NCBI GenBank assembly: GCA_004794785.1
Contig: SJOL01009480.1
Location: 280,238-344,237 of the forward strand
DNA: 64,000 nt
Source: Opisthorchis felineus
Taxonomy: Eukaryota; Platyhelminthes; Trematoda; Opisthorchiida; Opisthorchiidae
Reading direction: 5' to 3'
Made by a program: the position numbers and the translations under genes. Below the pieces are notes generated by a model. The model saw only the letters and a program-made list of their open reading frames with translations. It did no database searches and was not told the origin of the DNA. Every line of letters starts with the position of its first letter. Positions within the stretch are counted from its first letter, which is position 1. Shown piece by piece: positions 1 through 9,670 of the stretch.

Positions 1-581
1 TCTGCAATAAACAGCAATAGAGCAAAGGGCAAAAACTGATCCCGGAAGCAAAACGAAAATTTCCCAGGAATATTACATCGATAATTTACATCAATGGGAA
101 CAGCCATTCTTTTGAACCCGTTGGTATCTGCCTCATCCAGTTACATAGATAGCAGCCGTAAGGCGTGAGTTGCATTAGCATGCTTGCGATGGTTTCCCAG
201 CGAGGTTGTTTGTTTTTTGTAACGAGAATGTGCCGTTCTAAAAACCTGAGACTAAACTAACATTAAAATTGGATTAGTCTGCCCTCTTGCGCATCTGCTG
301 CAAACTATTGTTCAAAATTATGTACAGTGGCGCGTCGAAGCCACGTGTAATTTACGGCCACCCTATGATGAATACAATACGAAGGAGTAGTCCTTTTTCA
401 GTCTTGCTGATACCAACCAGTGGCAATGTCACCAGGGGTATGATGACCCCATTCCTTGCCCAGACATGAGGCGAGATAAATCATCAATTCTTTGCATAGA
501 CTGATTCTCGTCTGGTGTAAACAGTCGAGTTTTTTAGTTCCCTTATGTATGTTATCCGGATCTAAGGAGACTAGGACTTAC
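1..581. other. Intron or flank downstream of ACAP-like exon; nothing recognised
   Basis: This is the minus-strand sequence just 3' of the last ACAP-like exon in the window, so it is most likely intron. I searched it for the ankyrin-repeat exons that follow the ArfGAP domain in ACAP proteins and found none. Only short ORFs without recognisable domains are present. Confidence 0.4.
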
Positions 582-972
582 ATAGTATGGCATAGCGTCG
601 TTTACAGCGGTCCGTTGTGACGCGAACAGCTAGGGAGTTCTGTGACTGTTTTTGTCCATCTGGTTGCCCATAGTGTGCTTGAGCCAACTTGCGAAGCTCT
701 GACCAATAGTCATACAATTCATAAACCCACGCGGAAGTTTTTGTTCCGTCAGGGAAGCGAGCCAACAGATGACGGACGAACTGACATTGTGCCCATTTGG
801 CTCTGGCCCAGTGTTGGCGTTCGTCACTCGAACAGTGTACGTCGGGCCGACGTACCCGAGTGAGATCCTTAGGGAGGTTTGCCTCGTAAATTCGATTGAC
901 TAGGTTGTTGCCCAAATTGAGCATCAAATGCAGTAGTTCCGGCTCCCAATTGTCAAGAGTCAGGGAGCGTAT
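582..972 (-). CDS. ACAP: ACAP-like ArfGAP gene, exon carrying the C-terminal half of the ArfGAP domain
   Basis: The exon opens after a good acceptor (ttttttctctgcag, read on the minus strand) and closes at a strong donor, GTAAGT. It enters in phase 0 and continues the ArfGAP zinc finger of the exon at 2771-4357: that exon ends in ..VHVSK and this one begins IRSLTLDNWEPELL. The pair reproduces the family block SKVRSLTLDSWEPELV of human ACAP1. Next come NLGNNLVNRIYEAN and WARAKWAQCQFVRHL, the usual ArfGAP helices. The last part (about residues 75-130, Q/S rich) resembles nothing I recognise and should be the linker to the ankyrin repeats. ACAPs stimulate GTP hydrolysis on Arf6 at endosomal and plasma membranes. 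The exon ends after the first base of a codon, so more coding sequence lies to the left of the window or in 1-581. Confidence 0.88.
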
Positions 973-2770
973 CTGCAGAGAAAAAAGCCTTAATCAGTTG
1001 TGTAAAACAGTTACGAACCATATTCTACGGAAATAATGGGCCCAGCAGACATACTGTCAGTCGCCCATAAAACGGTAGAACGGTAATGGTGCAGATATAT
1101 GACCCGAATGACAATTCATCACATAAAAATGGTGGAAGTTAAATGCCTAGTATTTCCAGTAAAGTGAGAATACGAAGGCGGGAACTGCACATTGAGGACG
1201 ATGGTTCCGATGCGTTAAAACTACTTGCGGGGGAGAAGGGATAATAGTTGTTAGTGTGGCGAAACTCTAAAGGTTGCTGTCTAAGGGAGGATGATTAGAC
1301 AACCCGAGTACTTCTGCCGGTAAGAAATTCTGAGCCCAACTTCAATTGTCTTACTTTGCTGAAGAAATATACCAGCGGTAGATAAAACGATAGTGTTTGT
1401 CTCGCGCTAAACTCCAACGCTCCAACACAGTCTCATTCACATGTGCGCTCGAAGCAGGTCGGGTTATAAGAGCTCACTATACAGACTGTAATGTGTACTG
1501 TGTTCATAATCGGCGGTGGATTCTTTTATGGCTGTGTAACACAAAATGGATATTTAGATGGATCTTAGGGAAGAAGCACTCGCCTGGAACCCCAACCAAT
1601 GGAAGACATTTTGATTCTGTCTAATGGGCGTTCTCTAGTGACGGGCCTTTCGTTAACCTGGCTCTCCAGATGATCAAACATACAAATAGGTTCTCTGGAT
1701 GGTATACCCGTCGGAATCTTTCAGTTCTATGCGGAACGCACTGTTTTTCTCGGTCACAGATAGTGAACAGAAGAACCCAACGTCTTGGGGGTATCGTGGA
1801 AGCTTGCTCATGTGTGACACCCTGAAAATGGAATTGGATATAGCACAGAAAACAGTACAGTATCCTACCCCCCAATAAGCAATGCTCTTCGTGACCGATT
1901 GCTTCAGTGCTTGTTGGCGAGGTTATTGCTTGCTGTGGCGGGTGACAATAACTCTCCCAGATTACCTTTTTCCAGAAGTTTTTTCAAGTCAGGTAAATAA
2001 ATAAATAGCACTTTCAACAACCCACGATACTTGTATACATCTTGCTGTTGAAGATCCTCCTAATGTCCCAAGCTTTGCTCCAAGGGGCTGAAATTTTGTT
2101 GACTAGGCAGTGTGAACCAATTCAGTGATAGCGGTGGAGTAAACCTTGAATGCGCTGTCGGAGTTGACAAAGGTGTACTTTCCACCAGCTGGGGGAACAT
2201 GTCGAGCCTACATATCTGCTGTGAATAAGGCCTGCTGCTCTGAATGTGTGCAATATATGTGCCACACTCAACCAACCCATCCAGAAGGCGGCCATATCGA
2301 TAGATAGGTGAGCCCTGTGCGTTTGATTCGTCTAATTAAATAAACCGTTGCTAAAATGACACGGTCGGAATCCAGCAGCAGGACAATCGTACCGGGCTTG
2401 TCTGGTCAATCGCACTTCACAGGCTCATATGTATGGAACGGCTGATTATATCCTCAATGAGGAGAGTTTCCGTTTCGTTCAGCTGGTTCTCAGCGGTTTT
2501 GCTTCAAAACTTTTAGATATCACCTGGTGACCTCTTAAATCAAAATAACATATGGCTGTCTTGAATATCAAGCAAAAAGCATACCATACTAGGGATGGAA
2601 TGCTCCCAGTGAGATGTTCCCTGTAGCGTGCTTAGAGATCTACCGTTTACTGAGAGGTATTTTATGGTGTACATTTTTCGGTCCGCTGGGATCACTCCCT
2701 ACAGGTTGCCGTTGCATGTTGCAATGTTACGTGTTGTGGAAGTACTGTACATAATGATGCAACTGCTTAC
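973..2770 (-). other. Intron of the ACAP-like gene
   Basis: About 1.8 kb lies between the donor GTAAGC (2765-2770) and the acceptor ctgcag (973-978), read on the minus strand. Protein homology is continuous across it (SK | IRSLTLD), so no exon is missing here. I see no repeat or RNA gene in it; the short ORFs on both strands have no recognisable domains. Confidence 0.75.
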
Positions 2771-4357
2771 TTTGGATACGTGAACACCAAGACCACGATG
2801 GGCTGCGGCACACTGAGTACACAGGGTGACACCCAAATTGATGCTGGCCCAACTAGCTTCATCAGCAACACAATCAGCACACCGGCGATTTTCCGCCCTA
2901 TCTGGTTCACGCCATAGTATGACGCCACCCTGACTTCGCAGTAGATCATAGTCCGGAAGCGACTGTTGAGAAACACCGGCGAACGTTGTTCGTGCACTGT
3001 TACTGCGATTTTGGTCACTGTCCGCATTCACTATAGACTGAGCAAGCAGTGGTGGGGTGCCATGTGGGAGACCCCCAAGGTCATCGGGGTTCCTAGACCT
3101 GTCGTTGTAACTGGTATGCCCAGACGGTTGTTGAAGGTGCAACAAACCAGATCGGAGTGCCTGCATCCAGCGTTCCTTCTGGTCATAGGAATCAGCTTGC
3201 AACAAGTGGATCCGATTTCCGGGGGCAATCAACTCGAACGTGAAGCGTCTGTCTGGCGTGGAGCAACTCTCTCGAGCAGTACATAACCGTAAATCCGATT
3301 CCATTGTCTTCCATTGGGGTTCGAACTGACGTAGCAGACGGTCGGACAGATTTGTCGGCAGGTCATCTGACAGGGTGGTCGGCGTCAAAGTAGCTGAAGT
3401 CGCAGTGACGCTGGTACGTTGATCACTTGGGCGAAAATTACCATTAGCTAAGACAACTGTACTGCCACTCGTCTGGTTGTGGTGTATTTGGTGGCGAATC
3501 TCCAACAAAGCTGATTCAGTGACTGACTTCAGGTCTGACCTGGAGAGATTGGTGACAGGTTTGCAATACATGAGTTTGTTATCCCGCAAACGGAACCAAC
3601 GGCGAGCCCAAGTGCGCCATGAACGCGTTGCAGCACGTTTGAACAGGTAACCTTCCAGTGTAACACCTTGAGCTGTGGGACGACTGGGTTTATATTCATC
3701 TACGGTGTGCTGATTGGTATATTGATCCCATGTCGAAGCACTCCGTCGACCGGTTTCAACCCACGTAGTCAGTCTGTTCAAGAAACTCCCTAACAAGAAA
3801 TGTGAGATTGGAGAGGAGTCTTTCTCGTCAATATTTTTGTCAAGATGTTCAACGAATTCCTGTATAGCAGACACAAGTGCGCTGTTCGCATGCAAGTAAC
3901 CGAGCATGGGACTAGAGCCGATAGCATTCCGCAAACCAGTAAGGTAAGCTGAAGCGGTTGCCCGATACATATTACGTAACTCCGTCACGTGTGTATCAGT
4001 GGAAGTGAAATCAGTTTGGGATCGGTTAGTGTTCAAGTTGGACGACCGTTGCATAAATGAGTTCAACTGTTCCCCAGTGTGATGGAAATTTGCCCGCAAA
4101 TCAAACAGCCGATCATGCTGCCTCCTCGCATCTACGATAATCCGTTCCGGTTCGTCCAGACGGTTTACTAGTTGAGCAGCGTAGGAAGCGAATCCAACTA
4201 GGTATGAGTTGACTTGTTGCAGGCCACTTGATGCATCGCAATTCAAACCAGACCAGCGGGAAGGGACATCCGAAAAGGAGCACGTTGTCTTAGGTAACCG
4301 GTCCATATTCATGCAGTGTGCAAGGTTAGACAAAGCGGACGCAAACGCTTTCCCGGC
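2771..4357 (-). CDS. ACAP: ACAP-like ArfGAP gene, large central exon (BAR C-terminal part, PH, ArfGAP zinc finger)
   Basis: This is a 1,587-bp exon of exactly 529 codons in phase 0, between the acceptor ...gtggtttag and the donor GTAAGC. It starts AGKAFASALSNLAHC, matching the BAR-domain helix ASRAFVVGICDLA of ACAP1. Counting from the methionine at 4333, residues 1-215 are the rest of the BAR domain. Residues about 223-400 are a PH domain, with GYLFKRA, the W..RRWFRLRDNKLMY strand pair and a C-terminal helix (ERWMQALRSGL). Residues about 467-521 start the ArfGAP domain, with a complete CX2CX16CX2C zinc finger (CADC...CTQC) and the arginine-finger region AAAHRGLGVH. The PH domain carries an extra Ser/Thr-rich stretch of about 80-85 residues (about 260-345) between KLMYCK and DLRLCTARE; these are nearly adjacent in human ACAP1. 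The zinc-finger cysteines and catalytic Arg are intact, so the enzyme should be active as an Arf GAP. Confidence 0.93.
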
Positions 4358-4438
4358 CTAAACCACAAAAACAAAGAGACAAAGAAACAAAATCGTCAGA
4401 AACACAACCATCTGTACTAAAGCAGAAAACGCCTACCA

Positions 4439-4495
4439 TCATCATCATCATCGATAGCATGACACCAGTGTTCAACACCGATGCTTCACTGCCGT
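4439..4495 (-). mobile_element. Solo LINE 3'-hairpin retroposon (57 bp) with 11-bp target-site duplication
   Basis: On the minus strand the unit reads acggcagtgaagcat.. to a (GAT)n tail. It is bracketed by perfect copies of aacgcctacca at 4428-4438 and 4496-4506. The body (4452-4495) folds as an imperfect hairpin around GTGT-TGA-ACAC. The same sequence occurs at 15126-15180 and as the 3' terminus of the RTE LINE at 12442-14065. In translation it gives the peptide GSEASVLNTGVMLSMMMMM. It lies only about 80 bp from the 3' splice site of its ACAP intron. Confidence 0.85.
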
Positions 4496-5040
4496 AACGC
4501 CTACCAAGCACAACTAAAAGCAGGACTCCAACGGCTAGCTTGAGCAAGGTTCACGGAAGTAGGTGAAGTGGATCAAAGGATATAGCCCAAGCATGGTCAA
4601 AAATCGATAATACGTCATTACCATTGAAAGATGAAAAAACTGTCCGAATACTGACCAAGTGAGTTTCTTATGCAGCATCATTGCAGGTCACTTGTGTTAG
4701 TGATCATGATAATTCGCTCAATGAACGGAATCCGTCTGTGAGTTCACTGTCAGGAACTTGCGAAGTGTCGTGTATTTGTGTACTATAAATGTACAGTGAC
4801 TCCCCAGCAAAGAACACTGAGGTGGCCTGGATTGCGGAGCAATTCTGACAGACCGTGAAAAGAAACATTTGCACACCGATATTATTACTTTGATTTGCAT
4901 TGTGTTACGACAGCCTACAAGCTTTAGTGTGCACATTCATACACCGGAAGTGCACGGCCCTGGGAAAACAGGCATTATGACCTATCCATGTATGAATAGA
5001 CGTAATGCTAACTTTTCAGCCACAAGGCACATGTGCCCAT

Positions 5041-5115
5041 TTGCTTGGGCAACCTGCCAGTACGTCATTCCTCGTACTTCCTTCGGGTAGCATGACAGCT
5101 AGGCACGGAAAGAGT
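5041..5115 (+). repeat. SINE body fragment (same family as the SINE at 5965-6181), opposite strand
   Basis: The stretch gcttgggcaacctg.. through cttccttcgggtagcatg and agctaggcacggaaag matches the minus-strand body of the SINE at 5976-6170, with scattered substitutions. The tRNA-like head is not recognisable upstream, so this copy is truncated or decayed. Confidence 0.65.
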
Positions 5116-5234
5116 GTTACAGCTTAACGACTAGAAAACGACGAGAAAATGGCGGAAAACGAACTAGTATGAGGAAAAAATACGGATTTCCAAGACTACG
5201 TATTATGTTGACGAGGATTCCGGACAGCGCACTA

Positions 5235-5296
5235 CTGGTTTCGCCCCTCTTTGGGATCATCAAATAGGCTTGGTCCCCAGACCTCCGTCAGGCTTA
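5235..5296 (+). repeat. Short dispersed repeat, copy 1 (partner at 19774-19835)
   Basis: Both copies share ggtttcgccc, then a short spacer, ttggg, a variable centre, tcccc and ccgtcag near the end, over about 62 bp at roughly 70% identity by eye. The family is unknown; it may be a remnant of a longer short element. Confidence 0.45.
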
Positions 5297-6105
5297 TTTC
5301 CCACACGAACACACAGAGAGAAGTTATGAACAGTTCTACACATGCATCCACCTTTGCCAGTAATTTTCGGCAGACTCTCATTCCGTCACAAAATCAAACG
5401 CATCAGAGGGAACCTAAACCACTCAAGGATGCGAAAGACCTGTTCAAACAGACATAGCAACATCCTCCGGCCATAGAATTTACATGGTAACAACCGCGCA
5501 GTGTAGAAAGCATCGGAATTTGATTTCATTGTCGTGTTCAGTCAGCGAGATGCACTCAGAACTAGGCAGTGTAATATCATTCCCGCTCTTAACCCATCGG
5601 AGCTAGCTGAGGACTAGATTAATATAGTGGCTTCAAACTTCAGTTCAGTTCCTCCAGACATGCGTTGAACGGCTGAGTGAGAAGCTGATATCAAACTATG
5701 AATCCGATGGGTTTGGTAAGGGAAATTCTCTACATGTCTTTGCTGATCAAAAACAGCCTCAAGGTGAACACTGTAGCAAAACAATGATATTCTTTTACAT
5801 GTAAGATTTCCGGGCATTCTATGAGAAGGGAGTACAAAATAAAATTTGAGTTTAGAAGGGCATTCTTTTGCGAGAACCCCTGAGGAATTGCGGGCAGTGT
5901 TGGAGTCGTAACCATAAAAATGAAGCAAACCGTCAGGCGAGAATACCAGAAGTGGAATTTAACACCGGAGGGATAATAAATAATAAATTGTTCACTCATA
6001 ACACCCTTTCGGTGCCTAGCTATCATGCCACCCGAAGGAAGCATGAGGGCTGGGATACTGCCAGGTTGCCCAAGCCTAGACAGGGGAATTCGAGATGCAA
6101 AGGTC

Positions 6106-6116
6106 GAGTTCGAACC
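6106..6116 (-). promoter_or_regulatory. Pol III B box of SINE
   Basis: On the minus strand the bases read GGTTCGAACTC, a canonical tRNA B box. It lies about 25 bases downstream of the A box, so the internal promoter is intact. Confidence 0.78.
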
Positions 6117-6140
6117 ACAGACCTTCCGGTCAATAAGTTC

Positions 6141-6160
6141 GCGCCCTAACCACTGAGCCA
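6141..6160 (-). promoter_or_regulatory. Pol III A box of SINE
   Basis: On the minus strand the bases read TGGCTCAGTGGTTAGGGCGC, a good match to the tRNA A-box consensus. They begin about 10 bases into the SINE. Confidence 0.75.
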
Positions 6161-7639
6161 TCTCGCCCCCCCGGAGGGATAGTCAACGCCAATCAACGGT
6201 TTCGACGAACCACGTTAGAAGTTTCAAGAAACCGAATTTGAAGAGTGATCGAAGATGCGAACAACGCGAAGTAGGTTTCTGAGATGTAAGTAGATGACAA
6301 GAAAGCGTTTCGGGCATATACATTTTAAAATGACTAAGTTCACAGAGCATCGTCCCCCGAGTGAATAGTTTGACCATCCTCCTAGGCGTTTTCCACAATG
6401 AAGATCGCCGTACCTTGGTATTTCATGTGTTACTTAGTCGGTGGATTAGCTTTATCTTACTTCAGACTAACACTTCCGAGATACTGTGACGTTTACACCC
6501 AAAGACGTGCTCCGTAACCACAATTTCCGCGATATCAACAATAGATGTGCATACAAAAGCAAAAATTGCATTATTTTATCCACTGAAATACGGACGTCCC
6601 CCGAATATAGTCAGATTTGCATGTTTTCCTATGCCATGCGCACAAGACGTGCGTTTTACCGATAACCGCTTCAAAAATTAAGTCTTAGTGAGAAAATAAG
6701 GAACGCTTTACAGGGGATACTGAATTATGAAATCGTGACTGAAAACACCGAGCATGAAAAAAAGCGGATTCGCCAGTTCCTAACGCAGGAAACTATAGGT
6801 TTTGGCGTTGAATGACGGAAACTTTTCAGGGCGGAAAATAAGGGAGCAATCGGCAATAGTCCTAATGGCAAGGGATGACCAGTTCCCTAAGTTGCGCCAA
6901 TATGTCTAACCCGCAGGTATGCAAGATCACCAGATATCTGGAGCACTAACTACAGACAAAGTTGGAAATTCTAGTGCACGCTGAAAACAAGTGTTCCAAA
7001 CAACAATTTTGTTACGCTAGCGCAGGTAGCGTGTGATCTGAGAGCATCTTCAATGAGGAGGCATACTGCAGTCCCCGATGGTAGCTGCCCGTGGAAGTAC
7101 CGAAGCGGAGACAACAGTTAAGACCCCATACCATCCACAACATTGGTAATCAGGTAGTCGCTTGGTGTCAGAATATAAGAAAATCCAATGAACTTCACAT
7201 CCTGCTCCTTGGTGAAAGAAGCATCTGCCACTCAGGAGCGCCTAAATTCAGTTTTCATGCGATTCCAAGGTCAATCTCAAGGGACCCAGAGAAAGGGTCT
7301 CCTTTGGGAAGAGCGTATTTAAAAGACGATCGCGGACTTTCTACCATAAACCTGACCCGAATACATCTACCAGTCTTCACTCCCAAAGTATGGCGAAGAA
7401 AACGATGGATCACCAAATGAGAAACGTGCTCACGTAGCTGCTGAAAAAGGAAAGGAATCGGGTGTAGCGGCAGCAAATACATTGTAGCCAGGCTGCGGGC
7501 ACGAGGTAAACCGTAAAGGTTAAATAAATCACAAGGTTAAATAATCACAAGCAAAGATTATATGGCATGTGTGAAAATAACGCGGTAATAAGCACATACA
7601 TTAGAACAGGATGAGAAGACGCAAAACACTTTCACTCAC

Positions 7640-7854
7640 CGTGATAGCCAACCGGCAATTTTCAACTGTTAGGTCATATTGGGCCTGAATTCGAGCAGCA
7701 ATTAATTCAGCTCTGCAAACAGCTTGCCGAAACACCGGAGAATCACGAAGTGCCTCAAGCGGAGTAAGGTGATTAAGAAAAGTAGTGTCAGATGGATACA
7801 AGGTGTCACAGTTTCTCTGAGTAAACGGTGTCTCCACAACAGTGGCACACATGC
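7640..7854 (-). CDS. ACAP: ACAP-like ArfGAP gene, 5' exon with the start of the BAR domain
   Basis: This is a 215-bp exon between an acceptor with a textbook branch point (tactaac..cataactgacag) and the donor GTGAGT. Reading from the ATG at 7852 gives 71 codons. The segment LEALRDSPVFRQAVCRAELI aligns with ACAP1 FEECLKDSPRFRASIELVEA, the first helix of the BAR domain, which senses and bends membranes. About 30 residues precede the homology. The exon may be the first coding exon, with ATG 7852 as start, or may continue from an earlier exon with two bases of a split codon; I cannot decide. It joins the exon at 4357 in phase 0 (..CRLAIT | AGKAFAS..), about six residues short of human ACAP1. Confidence 0.78.
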
Positions 7855-9354
7855 CTGTCAGTTATGAGGTTAGTACATCGATCGGTGTTGTTTAAGTAGA
7901 AATGGGAACCGCAAAGTAAGCTGATAACGAAATAACCTCATTCCGTCTCCAGTCGCGTTCGGGATAGTAACTGGGATTGCGAAGTGCGTCTAAAAAGAGT
8001 AACAGGGGGAACCAGCTAAAAACAGGGTGTCTAACAGTAAAGGGCTAATCATCCAGAAAAGTAAGGTCAAACAAATTATATTGTCAAATGGAAAAGTAAT
8101 TAATGCTCCGTCTCAGAGATGTGTTATTCGCCAAAAACGCACATAAGCTATTCTCCACCAGAATATGCGTAAGTCAGTTGAACGTTTGTACAGGGACTTG
8201 AACATAATTCTGGTCGTTTATTTTGGTCGTCCACCAAGGACCTTCCGTGACCCGGTTACCCCAATCAGATTGTATATTCCAATTAGGTGCCCTGAACCAT
8301 AACACAGTACCTGTATAATGGATCTCACCGATCGCTCTAACCTATATTACTATACCCTCCGTCATTTTACCATTGCCATTCCCTAGTTACCATTAAGATC
8401 ACAACTACACACCAAACAGATGAGGTGTAAAGCTAAATGATGGTGCTTGCGTTATCAAGTAACATCACTCCATCCCGTGTGCAAGTGTTCGAAACATTTG
8501 AAATGAGCCGATGAGGAGCACGTACCGGCCATGTACCCTCAATGTAAGTCAATGGATGCGCATGTTTTGATGGACGAGTACTCGCGACAGCACCAGTCTT
8601 TGGAAGGACAACGTTTGAGGGGATAGATGCTTGATTATCATGCAACATGGCTCCACTGACTCGATTCAGCGGTAGAGCTTGTCAGGGTGGCTGGGTTTCC
8701 GATCTTAGCCCGTACAGTTATTCGGAGGATTAATGAAAAGGTGTGGAAGCTCTGCAACATAGAAAGGCATATTTTGCTTCACACAGCATCTCAAATGAAA
8801 AAGTTAATCAGGCAGCACGATACAGAATTGACCAGTGGACACAATTCGCTGCGGCTCAAACGCCATAATCGGCGACAGTGTTTGTTGTCGTGAGGTACCA
8901 TACAGTGCTCAACAACCATCTGTTTAACTTACTAACCGATCCCTGCCGCGAAGAGGCTCTGTGGACATACTAGCCCCTTCAGCTTCTTGAAGTTCGTAAA
9001 CATTCTTCGGTCCCTGTATTTCCATACATCCTGCCGGGTTAGAATGTACAATAAACCACCTAAAAGCTCCTTCACAACTAGTAGAATTCCCCAGGGGTGT
9101 CCCATTTCGTCATCGACGTTGGCACATGCACCATCCACGGGTCTACGGATAGAAAGCACGTCTTAAGAGAGTTTGCTGGACCTGGATTATGTGGACTTCA
9201 TCGTTTTATTGTTTGACAATTATCTGTCCGCGCAAAGCACTCCAAACAGAGGATCCATTTTACGGCGTGGGCTTTGCACCTTGAAGGTGCGAAGCCTTAC
9301 TTCAGGATTTCCCATCTACTTTTGCTTCTCTGAAACTTCAGAAGGCCCTGGTTT
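7855..9354. other. Upstream flank or first intron of the ACAP-like gene; nothing recognised
   Basis: About 1.5 kb of mixed composition contains only short ORFs. I looked for an upstream BAR or 5' exon on the minus strand and for a promoter and could not support either. Confidence 0.35.
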
Positions 9355-9570
9355 TGGTAATTGATCTAAGTATCTTGGAAGCTGCATCAGTTGTGTTTGT
9401 ACTATAGCACATGAAGTCGATGAGCGGGCGACCAATGCGCTGGCAATGTTTGCCAAAATACGTCATTTATGGTGTCACAAACTAACTTCGCTAAAGCCAA
9501 AGGGCAGCGTATACAAGTCAACTGTAAGGACGGTCTTACTTTATGATTGTTAGACATGCCCCTCAGATCC
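9355..9570 (+). pseudogene. RTE-type LINE reverse transcriptase thumb fragment, plus strand
   Basis: The plus-strand frame gives KYLGSCIS, then HEVDERATNALAMFAKIRHL and KGSVYKSTVRTVLLYDC. This is the post-YADD connection and thumb of RTE-type ORF2 (typically YLGSCIS..ISKARLAFANLRHLW..KGRVY..AVLLYGCETWP). A stop replaces the residue after LLYDC and flanking frames are shifted. The fragment lies immediately left of the minus-strand RTE copy, in opposite orientation. Confidence 0.6.
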
Positions 9571-9670
9571 GACGACCGTAATCGTCTCCAAAATTTGTTC
9601 ACCGGTGTCAAGTTCAATTCAATTTATCAGCTATAAACCGTGTACCATAGTTACATTGGTTCCAGCTGCT

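Larger units (their letters stand above)
5965..6181 (-). mobile_element. tRNA-derived SINE (195 bp) with 11-bp target-site duplication
   Basis: The element (5976-6170) reads on the minus strand. It starts with a tRNA-like head holding an A box and a B box for RNA polymerase III. A unique body follows (cttgggcaacctggcag.., cttccttcgggtggcatg, agctaggcaccgaaaggg), then an A/T tail built on ttatt units. Perfect copies of ccggagggata at 5965-5975 and 6171-6181 are the target-site duplication. That duplication length matches those of the solo LINE hairpins in this window, so the same LINE machinery may mobilise both. In one frame the body encodes [16 protein letters not shown] residues, a peptide I believe is common in opisthorchiid gene predictions. 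It sits in an ACAP intron. Confidence 0.85.
4358..7639 (-). other. Intron of the ACAP-like gene carrying SINE and retroposon insertions
   Basis: A 3.3-kb intron lies between the donor GTGAGT (7634-7639) and the acceptor tttag (4358-4362), read on the minus strand. It holds a solo LINE 3'-hairpin insertion (4439-4495), a SINE body fragment (5041-5115), a dispersed repeat (5235-5296) and a complete SINE with target-site duplication (5965-6181). The joined protein is about six residues shorter than human ACAP1 at this junction, so a micro-exon may hide here. Nothing else is recognised in 6200-7639. Confidence 0.7.

Noticed and set aside
5251..5457. 68-codon plus-strand ORF (..NSSTHASTFASNFRQTLIP..)
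   Set aside because: It begins inside a dispersed repeat and lies antisense in an ACAP intron; more likely repeat-derived than a gene.
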